NCBI GenBank assembly: GCA_003151895.1
Contig: PLYX01000270.1
Location: forward strand, 1 to 9,938
DNA: 9,938 nucleotides
Direction of reading: 5' to 3'
DNA from: Solirubrobacterales bacterium
Lineage (GTDB): Bacteria; Actinomycetota; Thermoleophilia; Solirubrobacterales; Solirubrobacteraceae
Under the pieces are notes generated by a model, which was not told the origin of the DNA, made no database searches, and was given only the letters and a program-made list of their open reading frames with translations. Below are positions 1 to 5,123 of the stretch, piece after piece (the first letter of the stretch is position 1; each line of letters opens with the position of its first letter). A program made the translations under genes and the position numbers.

Positions 1-849
1 CATGTCGAAGCACAGCACGTCGCGCTCGCCCGCCGCCTCGCTGAGCAGCAGCGCCCCGCCCACGCCCCCCGCGGGGCCCGACAGCACCGTCAGCGCCGCA
101 TGCGCCGCCGCCCGCCGCGCGTCGGTGAGCCCGCCCGAGGACTGCATCACCTGCACCGCCGGCAACCCCCGCTCGCCCGCCTGCGCTCCCAGCCGCTCCA
201 GGTACGCCGCGAGCAGGGGGGACAGGGCCGCGTCGACCTCCGTCGTGGACGCTCGCTCATACTCGCGGAACGTCCCCACCAGCTCGTGCGACAGCGACAG
301 GTGCGCGCCCGGCAGGCGCTCTGAGATGAGCTCGCCGAGCCTGCGCTCGTGCTCAGGGTGGGCGTAGGAGTGCAGCAACACCACCGCCACCGCATCCGGC
401 TCGGCCCCCGCGAGGCGCTCCAACAGCGCCTCGGTCGCGCGCGGGTCGAGCTCGCGCAACGGCCCGTCCGGTCCCATCCGCTCAGGCGCGCCGAAACGCA
501 ACTCCCGCGGCGCCAGTGGCTTCGGTCCCGCCTCACACAGGCGATACAGGCTCGGTCTCGCCTGGCGTCCCAGCTCCACGACGTCCGTGAACCCGTCGGT
601 CGCCACCAGCGCCGTGCGTGCCACACGGCCCTCCAGCAGCGCGTTCGTGGCCACGGTCATGCCGTGCGCGAAGCGCTCCACCTGCCCCGCCTGCGCCCCG
701 GCACGCGCAAGCACCGCCTCGACCACCGCCAGCACGCCCGCCTGCTGTTCGCTCGGCGTGCTCGGCGCCTTGGCGGTGAACGCCGTCCCGTCGTCGCCCA
801 CCAGCACAGCGTCGGTGAACGTCCCGCCCACATCTACCCCGAGCAACAT
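1..849 (-). CDS. Hydantoinase/oxoprolinase A subunit (HyuA family), N-terminal part, cut by window edge
   Basis: HyuA-family proteins carry out ATP-dependent opening of hydantoin or 5-oxoproline rings, usually with a HyuB partner subunit; the exact substrate cannot be read from this sequence. The first 283 residues are open with no stop. The N-terminus has the family's phosphate-binding signature GVDVGGTFTD (residues 4-13). HGMTVATNALLEG follows at 62-74, SSGG at 237-240 and SGPAGGV at 257-263, and the window ends at FDM, where the family's FDMGGTT motif begins. Residues 1 to about 175 fit the hydantoinase A N-terminal domain and the rest is the start of the catalytic domain. The ATG at 849 is chosen because an in-frame TAG lies five codons upstream with no other start between. 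No good ribosome site precedes it, so a leaderless message is possible. Its hyuB partner would be expected to the left, outside the window. Confidence 0.93.
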   Translation of the reverse strand, partial: MLLGVDVGGTFTDAVLVGDDGTAFTAKAPSTPSEQQAGVLAVVEAVLARAGAQAGQVERFAHGMTVATNALLEGRVARTALVATDGFTDVVELGRQARPSLYRLCEAGPKPLAPRELRFGAPERMGPDGPLRELDPRATEALLERLAGAEPDAVAVVLLHSYAHPEHERRLGELISERLPGAHLSLSHELVGTFREYERASTTEVDAALSPLLAAYLERLGAQAGERGLPAVQVMQSSGGLTDARRAAAHAALTVLSGPAGGVGGALLLSEAAGERDVLCFDM

Positions 850-864
850 TGCCCGGACAGCCTA
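850..864 (-). promoter_or_regulatory. Possible -10 box for a leaderless hyuA transcript
   Basis: On the minus strand TAGGCT (864-859) fits the actinobacterial TANNNT -10 pattern and sits 9 bases before the hyuA ATG, with no Shine-Dalgarno sequence in between. No convincing -35 box is seen. It would give hyuA its own promoter, separate from the upstream 145-residue gene. Weak evidence, from pattern only. Confidence 0.3.
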
Positions 865-923
865 ATCCCGGTGAGCTCCTGACGTTCGACGACGGCCGCG
901 TGCGTGCTGGTGGCACGTGCGCG

Positions 924-939
924 GACGCCGGCGGGCGTC
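924..939. terminator. Short GC hairpin at the stop codon of the 145-residue gene
   Basis: GACGCC (924-929) and GGCGTC (934-939) form a 6-base-pair stem with a 4-base loop that includes most of the stop codon of the minus-strand gene ending at 938. No T-run follows, so it is not a classical intrinsic terminator. It may be a weak pause site, or chance in GC-rich DNA. Confidence 0.25.
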
Positions 940-1375
940 AGGCCGCGGCGAGGCGCTCGTTGTGTTCGGTGTCGGCGAGATGCTGGTGCGACGGGCAATA
1001 ACCATTGTGGGGCAGCGGCACGCGCTGGCACACCGACCCCTTGCGGGTCGTCGCACGACACGTTGGCGGCTCGTCGGTGAACGTCGCGTGAGCCGCCAAC
1101 GGGTTCTCGGCGAGGAATCGCTGGGCGAGGCCGATGTAGTGGACCACCGTCTGCAACACGCGCTTCTGGGCGCTCATCGGGAAGTGGGTCCTGATGTCGT
1201 AGAACAACGTGCGCGCCGGCTTTGCGAAGTAATGGCGGTCGGTAGCCAGCCGCTCGAGCGCCGCCTCGCACGCGTCGAGAACCTGCTTGTGGCTGGAAGT
1301 GCCGCGAGCATCGGGCCGCGACTCCGTGATGTACGGAGCCAGCTCTCTGTAGATGGCTCGGCTGAACTGGTACAT
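938..1375 (-). CDS. Conserved-looking hypothetical protein with C-terminal Cys3-His motif
   Basis: A 145-residue soluble protein; I cannot assign a function. The first 95 or so residues look helical and contain aromatic and basic residues (MYQFSRAIYRELAPYI at the start, YFAKPARTLFYDIRTHFP around 49-66). Near the C-terminus is a compact motif with C106, C116, C127 and H130, spaced C-x9-C-x10-C-x2-H around TTRKGS and NGYCPSH. This resembles small putative zinc-binding modules of the type C-x-A-x-T-x-x-G-x-x-C...C-x2-H found in proteins of unknown function. Metal binding is inferred, not shown. The ATG at 1375 is preceded by only a weak ribosome site (GCGAG). It stands alone: 88 bases upstream of hyuA and 264 bases downstream of nadB on the same strand. 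Confidence 0.82.
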   Translation of the reverse strand: MYQFSRAIYRELAPYITESRPDARGTSSHKQVLDACEAALERLATDRHYFAKPARTLFYDIRTHFPMSAQKRVLQTVVHYIGLAQRFLAENPLAAHATFTDEPPTCRATTRKGSVCQRVPLPHNGYCPSHQHLADTEHNERLAAA

Positions 1376-1639
1376 AGTTCTGCTCGCTTCAACACCCGTC
1401 CGGGGCGAAAGGACCGGAGTAGTCGAGTATCCAAGCCGTTCCTAAGGTTCACAGAAGGAACTCATTAAGGCCAGGTTAGGTTTTCGCCGGTTGAGTGTTT
1501 TTTGGGAAACAAGATCCGCTCGCGCCTCGAAGCGACGCCAATGAGGCCGGTTGCCGCGCCCGATGCCGTAAGCGGGGCTCTTTCGGGCGACGGGTCGTTC
1601 CCCTGCGGGCACCCTCCCGCCGCCGACGCTCGCGCCGGG
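1376..1639. other. Intergenic gap between nadB and the 145-residue gene, locally AT-richer
   Basis: The part at about 1436-1515 is clearly richer in A and T than its surroundings, including an A/T run at 1498-1504, which suggests promoter DNA for the minus-strand gene starting at 1375. On the minus strand TAACCT at about 1476-1471 fits a -10 pattern, but no good -35 box is visible, so I do not place a promoter. The half next to nadB (1540-1639) can form local stems, for example GCCCGA/TCGGGC flanking 1557-1590, but matches no riboswitch I recognise. No open reading frame of its own and no clear U-tract terminator after nadB is seen. Confidence 0.4.
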
Positions 1640-3184
1640 CTACTCCCACGCCTGCCAGTCGAGATCCTCGCCGGCGCTCCCCACCACCACGTGCCTGCCG
1701 TCGAGCCGCGCGTCGCGGTCGGGATGGTCGGTGCGCATGTGTGTCCCGCGACTCTCCTTGCGCTCGAGCGCCGAGCGAGCGACCATGCGCGCCAGCGGGT
1801 GGGGGTCCTCGAGCAGGCTCGTCAATCCCTCGGCTGAGCGTTCGATTCCCGCGTGCTCCCACAGCGCCGTCCTGGTGTCCCGCCGGCCGATTGGAGATCC
1901 CTCTGATCTCCAATCGGTGGGAGCAATCGGCGTCGGGGTGGGCTTCGAAGCGGCGCCCGCGAGCGGTGGCTCCTCCAGCGCCGCCAGCGCCGCGCGGCGG
2001 CCGAACACGAAGCACTCGCTCAGCGAGTTGGACGCCAGCCGGTTGGCCCCGTGCAGGCCGGTGCACGCCGTCTCGCCCACCGCGTACAGCCCCGTCACCG
2101 CCGAGCGCGCGTGCAGGTCGGTGACGATCCCGCCGATCGTGTAGTGCGCCGCGGGGGCCACGGGCACGAGCTCGCGCGTCGGGTCGAGCCCCGCCTCGCG
2201 CAGCGCCCCCACCACGTTCGGAAAGAGGCCGGGGTCGATCTTGCGCATGTCGAGGCTCACCGAGCGCTCGCCCGTCTCGCGCAGGCGGGTCTGGATCGCC
2301 CGTGACACCTCGTCGCGTGGCGCCAGCTCATCCACGAAGCGCTCGCCCGTCGAGTCGTGCAGCGTGGCTCCCTCGCCGCGGATGGCCTCGGTGATCAGGA
2401 AGCCTTCCCTGCCCTCCACGCCAATCACCGCCGTCGGGTGGAACTGCACGAACTCGAGGTCCGCCAGCGGCGCCCCGGCGGCGTGCCCCAGCAGCAGACC
2501 CTGGCCGATCGACCCTGGTGGGTTGGTGGTGCGCGACCACAACGCCGCCGCGCCCCCCGTGCTCAAAACCACCGCGCGCGCCGTCACGGTGCGCCCGACC
2601 GATCGGAGATCAGAGGGATCTCCGATCGGCCAACACACCACGCCGTGGCAGCGGGGGTGGGTGGGGTCTCGATCGGTCAGCAGGCCGCACACGCGCGCCC
2701 CCTCGATCACGTGCACGCGCTCCTGTTCCACCACCAGCGCCGAGAGCTCGCGCAGCAACCTCCGTCCCGTCGCACTGCCTCCGGCGTGCACGATCCTTCG
2801 CACGGAGTGCCCTCCCTCCAGTCCGAGCGCCAACCGACCGCGGCGATCGGCATCGAAGTGGAAGCCCAGCTGCTCCAGGTCGCGCACGCAATCGGGCGCC
2901 TCTTTCACGAGCACCTCGGCCGCCGAGCGGCGCACCGCGCCACGCCCCGCGCGCTCGGTGTCATTCAGGTGCAGCTCTGTGCTGTCGTCGGTGGACAGCA
3001 CCGCCGCGAGGCCGCCCTGTGCCCAGTAGCTCGCGGTCTGTGCCAGCGCCGTCGCCGACAGCAGCGCCACGCTGCCGCCCTCACGGGCCGCGCACAGCGC
3101 CGCGTAAAGCCCAGCCGCGCCGGCCCCCACCACCACCACGTCGACATCCGCGTGGCCTCCCCCCGACGCCCCGGCCGAGCTCAT
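1640..3184 (-). CDS. nadB: L-aspartate oxidase
   Basis: A cytoplasmic FAD enzyme that oxidises L-aspartate to iminoaspartate, the first step of de novo NAD synthesis; NadA then makes quinolinate. The 514 residues are close to the usual length. GAGAAGL (20-26) is the FAD-binding loop. FVQFHPT (246-251), FLITEAIRGEGA (262-273) and SRAIQTR (294-300) hold likely substrate-binding His and Arg residues. HYTIGGI (347-353) and the block HGANRLASNSLSE (378-390) are hallmarks, and the C-terminal helical domain runs from about 436. The ATG is supported by GAGGGGG (3198-3192) seven bases upstream. Two copies of a palindromic repeat are read through in frame. One gives residues 185-197 (WPIGDPSDLRSVG), in a loop of the FAD domain. 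The other gives 422-434 (PTDWRSEGSPIGR), in the linker before the C-terminal domain. Neither touches catalytic motifs. nadA and nadC are not in this window. Confidence 0.97.
   Translation of the reverse strand: MSSAGASGGGHADVDVVVVGAGAAGLYAALCAAREGGSVALLSATALAQTASYWAQGGLAAVLSTDDSTELHLNDTERAGRGAVRRSAAEVLVKEAPDCVRDLEQLGFHFDADRRGRLALGLEGGHSVRRIVHAGGSATGRRLLRELSALVVEQERVHVIEGARVCGLLTDRDPTHPRCHGVVCWPIGDPSDLRSVGRTVTARAVVLSTGGAAALWSRTTNPPGSIGQGLLLGHAAGAPLADLEFVQFHPTAVIGVEGREGFLITEAIRGEGATLHDSTGERFVDELAPRDEVSRAIQTRLRETGERSVSLDMRKIDPGLFPNVVGALREAGLDPTRELVPVAPAAHYTIGGIVTDLHARSAVTGLYAVGETACTGLHGANRLASNSLSECFVFGRRAALAALEEPPLAGAASKPTPTPIAPTDWRSEGSPIGRRDTRTALWEHAGIERSAEGLTSLLEDPHPLARMVARSALERKESRGTHMRTDHPDRDARLDGRHVVVGSAGEDLDWQAWE
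1887..1917 (-). repeat. In-frame palindromic element, copy 2 (nadB linker)
   Basis: Arms CCGATTGGAGATC (1887-1899) and GATCTCCAATCGG (1905-1917) are perfect reverse complements around the 5-base loop CCTCT. In the minus-strand (nadB) direction the loop reads AGAGG, so the copy is oriented opposite to copies 1 and 3 on the chromosome but in the same sense relative to its gene as copy 3. It encodes TDWRSEGSPIG. Compared with copies 1 and 3, one base in each arm is changed (C to T and G to A) and the two changes pair with each other, so the stem is intact. Confidence 0.93.
2594..2638 (+). repeat. In-frame palindromic element, copy 1 (nadB FAD domain loop)
   Basis: Arms CCGATCGGAGATC (2599-2611) and GATCTCCGATCGG (2617-2629) are perfect reverse complements around the loop AGAGG. 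Similarity to copy 3 extends to CCCGA on the left and CCARCACAC on the right, giving a 45-base unit (15 codons) with 42 of 45 identical bases. It lies antisense to nadB, so nadB reads the other face: CWPIGDPSDLRSVG. Five of the six possible frames through the element have no stop codon. Confidence 0.95.
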
Positions 3185-3201
3185 CCGCCATCCCCCTCAA
3201 C

Positions 3202-3225
3202 CCATGTCCCCTTAGGGGGACATGG
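3202..3225. repeat. 10-bp hairpin in the nadB upstream gap (GTCCCC-type palindrome)
   Basis: CCATGTCCCC (3202-3211) and GGGGACATGG (3216-3225) form a perfect 10-base-pair stem with loop TTAG. It lies between the zinc-ribbon membrane gene (ends 3249) and the nadB ribosome site (3198-3192). It could terminate or process the message between the two genes, but there is no T-run on either side. Its core, TGTCCCC-loop-GGGGGAC, recurs inside rdgB at 7425-7442. Confidence 0.85.
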
Positions 3226-3248
3226 CCCCATTCGGGTGTAGACAAGGC

Positions 3249-3488
3249 TCATCCGGCGAGCTTCACGAGCGCCGCCGCGAGCACGCCGAGCGACAGCACC
3301 ACGACCACAAGCAGCGCCACCACGAGCGCCTTCCATTTCGGCTGCGCCGCCAATCTCGTGCGGGCGGCCGCCCCGCAGCGCAGGCACCAGCTCTGCTCGG
3401 GCGTCAGCGGCGCCCCACACAGCGGACACACCTCTTGCGGCGAAACTTCAGCCTGCGCGCTCGCGGGCGCCGGCATCGTCGTGCTCAC
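3249..3488 (-). CDS. Small zinc-ribbon protein with one C-terminal membrane segment
   Basis: A 79-residue protein of unknown function. A CPLCG (21-25) and CLRCG (35-39) pair makes a short zinc ribbon. After basic residues (RTRLAAQPKWK) a strongly hydrophobic stretch at about 54-78 (ALVVALLVVVVLSLGVLAAALV) is a single membrane helix, so the protein is probably tail-anchored with the ribbon in the cytoplasm. The start is GTG at 3488, overlapping the TGA of the upstream zinc-ribbon gene as GTGA, a sign of translational coupling. An ATG four codons further in is a possible alternative. It forms a pair with the upstream soluble zinc-ribbon protein. Function not known. Confidence 0.8.
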   Translation of the reverse strand: MSTTMPAPASAQAEVSPQEVCPLCGAPLTPEQSWCLRCGAAARTRLAAQPKWKALVVALLVVVVLSLGVLAAALVKLAG

Positions 3489-4171
3489 GCGCCCGTCGCC
3501 GGGGGTCGCAGGATCTGGGTCGGTTCGTCCCCCTCCGCCCGATCCGGCTCGCGCTGCTCCGGGGAGGCTGGGGGAGACGCCGGTTTGGCGGCAATCGGCG
3601 CGGCCGTCGGCTTCACCGGGGGCGCCGAGACCGTCACCGGTGCCGGTGCCGGCGGGGTGGCGGCCGGGGGCTGCGCGACCGGTACAGGGGTGTGCGGCTG
3701 GGCGTTCACCGGGGCGGTGGAGATCGGGCGGTCGGCGTTCGTGTCGAACGCCAGCCCGCAGCCCGGGCAGAAGCGGTCGTCGCTGCCGTGGATTGCGGCG
3801 CATCGCGGGCACGCCGCGATGCCCACTTCGCGCAGCACCGTCAGCGGCCTGCGGTCGCGCAGCACCTCTTCCAGCTCGCGCAGCTCCGTGTCGATCTGGC
3901 GCAGCGTCGCGAGCTTGGCGAGCACCAGCTGGTCGTTGCGCTGGCCGAAGCGGTGCAGGTCGAACACGAGCCCGCCGAGATCGCGGTAGGCGAGCTCGCG
4001 CGCCTTGCGCAGGAAGCGCGCGCGACGACGCATGCGTCCGCGCTCGCCAAAACCGGGTGCCTGCTGCGCCTGCTCAGGTGCCTGCTCAGGCTCCCGCGGT
4101 GTCTGCTCAGGTGCCTGCGCCGTCTGCCCAGCTTCGTCTGCGCCCGCCACGGCTCTCATGCTATCCGGCAT
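3485..4171 (-). CDS. Zinc-ribbon protein with helical core and Pro/Ala-rich tail
   Basis: A 228-residue protein that I cannot name. Residues 16-40 are a low-complexity Q/P/E/A stretch made by degenerate 12-base repeats. Residues 47-112 are basic then helical, rich in Leu, Arg and Glu (ARFLRKARELAYRDLGGLVF and LRQIDTELRELEEVL), probably a coiled-coil or helical hairpin. CPRC (121-124) and CPGC (135-138) form a zinc ribbon, and residues 150-205 are a Pro/Ala-rich, probably disordered tail. The ATG at 4171 overlaps the end of the glycosyltransferase gene by 11 bases; an in-frame ATG at 4159, just after that stop, is equally possible (224 residues). Neither has a strong ribosome site. Downstream it overlaps the small zinc-ribbon membrane gene. 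The pair may be a scaffold or regulator, but this is speculation. Confidence 0.82.
   Translation of the reverse strand: MPDSMRAVAGADEAGQTAQAPEQTPREPEQAPEQAQQAPGFGERGRMRRRARFLRKARELAYRDLGGLVFDLHRFGQRNDQLVLAKLATLRQIDTELRELEEVLRDRRPLTVLREVGIAACPRCAAIHGSDDRFCPGCGLAFDTNADRPISTAPVNAQPHTPVPVAQPPAATPPAPAPVTVSAPPVKPTAAPIAAKPASPPASPEQREPDRAEGDEPTQILRPPATGA
4057..4131 (-). repeat. Degenerate 12-base repeats coding a Q/P/E/A stretch
   Basis: On the plus strand the unit GTGCCTGCTCAG occurs at 4078-4089, as GTGTCTGCTCAG at 4099-4110 and as GTGCCTGCTGCG and GTGCCTGCGCCG at 4057-4068 and 4111-4122, with shorter partial units between. They encode APEQ-like repeats in the N-terminal part of the zinc-ribbon protein. 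Copy number may vary between strains. Confidence 0.7.
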
Positions 4172-5099
4172 CCGCGACGAGTGAGCGCCATGCCGCGGCC
4201 ACCCGCTCGGCCATCCGCGTCGCCGAGAAGCGCTCCGCGCGCGGGCGGCCCGCCACGCGCGGGTCCTCATCGGCCAGGTGGGGCTCGAGCGCCGCCCGCC
4301 AGCGCTCCAGCTCAAACGGCGCGCACAGCGTCCCCGTCAGCCCCTCGAGCGCCTGCGTGTGGATGCCCACCGGTGTGGCCAGCACCGGCACGTCGCACGC
4401 CAGCGCCTCGAGCACCGCCAGTCCGAAGCCCTCCCGCTCGGAGGGCACCAGCACCGCGCTTGCGGCATTCACATACAGCGGCACGCGCCGCGGGTCAACG
4501 CCACCGAGCGTGAGCAGCCGCGCTCCCACCCTCTCGGCGAGCGCCACCGCGCGGTCGTGGCGCTTCTCCGGGCGGGTGGGGTCGGCGGGGAACAGCACAT
4601 ACGGGCCGTGCGGTTCGAGGCTCAGCTCGGCGCGCGCCTGCGCACGCGGGATCGGTTTGAAGCGCTCCATGTCCACGCCACACGGCAGCACCTGAGCGCG
4701 TTCGCGCGCGCGGCGGCCAGGGATCTCCTGGATGAGCGCCTCAGACACGGCGGCGAGCAGTCCGACGGTCGGGAGCACCGCGCGGGTCGCCAAGCGCGTG
4801 CGGGGGTGACGCACGTCGGTGCCGTGCACGGTCAGCGCCCGTCCGCGCGCCTTCACGGCCAGCGCGGGCCACGCCGTCAGTCCGAAGTGGGCGTGCACCA
4901 CGTCGAAGCACTCTCCCGCGTAGCGGCCGTGCAGATGCCTCGCGGCGCGCAAGAGCGCGCTCGCGCCGGGCGGGAACTCGTACAGCTCCACGTTCCACTC
5001 GCCGAGCTTGCGCAACGCGTCCACCTGATCGCGCACGAACCGGCCCCGCTCGGGATGGGCAGCGTCGGCGAGCATGTTGGACACCACGAGCGCGCGCAC
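4161..5099 (-). CDS. Family 4 glycosyltransferase (GT-B fold)
   Basis: Transfers a sugar from a nucleotide-activated donor to an unknown acceptor, probably a glycolipid, wall or exopolysaccharide precursor at the inner face of the membrane. The protein has 312 residues, somewhat short for the family. The N-terminal acceptor domain covers about 1-150, with DVVHAHFGLTA (66-76) and VHGTDV (91-96). The donor domain has PTRPEKRHD (174-182), where the Lys and Arg are the expected phosphate contacts, and EGFGLAVLE (223-231), the E-x7-E motif typical of retaining GT4 enzymes, followed by ACDVPVLATPVG. The start is GTG at 5099; a TACCGT -10-like box ends 8 bases upstream and no ribosome site is visible, so translation may be leaderless. 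It is divergent from murI and heads the minus-strand run with the two zinc-ribbon genes. Confidence 0.93.
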   Translation of the reverse strand: MRALVVSNMLADAAHPERGRFVRDQVDALRKLGEWNVELYEFPPGASALLRAARHLHGRYAGECFDVVHAHFGLTAWPALAVKARGRALTVHGTDVRHPRTRLATRAVLPTVGLLAAVSEALIQEIPGRRARERAQVLPCGVDMERFKPIPRAQARAELSLEPHGPYVLFPADPTRPEKRHDRAVALAERVGARLLTLGGVDPRRVPLYVNAASAVLVPSEREGFGLAVLEALACDVPVLATPVGIHTQALEGLTGTLCAPFELERWRAALEPHLADEDPRVAGRPRAERFSATRMAERVAAAWRSLVADAG

Positions 5100-5119
5100 G
5101 AGCGCTGACGGTAGCGCTC
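5100..5119. promoter_or_regulatory. Inverted repeat and -10-like box between glycosyltransferase and murI
   Basis: GAGCGCT (5100-5106) and AGCGCTC (5113-5119) are perfect reverse complements with a 6-base spacer. The spacer region contains TACCGT on the minus strand (5113-5108), a TANNNT -10 candidate for the GTG at 5099. An inverted repeat centred on a -10 box is a typical operator arrangement. No -35 box is convincing, and a chance origin in GC-rich DNA is possible. Confidence 0.4.
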
Positions 5120-5123
5120 TGGA

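Noticed and set aside
1540..1640. Possible structured RNA or riboswitch next to nadB (CGGCAACCGG-like string and several short stems on the minus strand).
   Set aside because: It lies downstream of nadB, does not fit the core of SAM, cobalamin or other riboswitches I know, and short stems are expected at this GC content.
2518..4695. Long plus-strand open frame of about 725 codons opposite nadB, the zinc-ribbon genes and the glycosyltransferase.
   Set aside because: Composition is Arg/Pro/Ala/Ser-rich without any domain, and the minus-strand genes have clear family motifs; it is a shadow frame caused by high GC.
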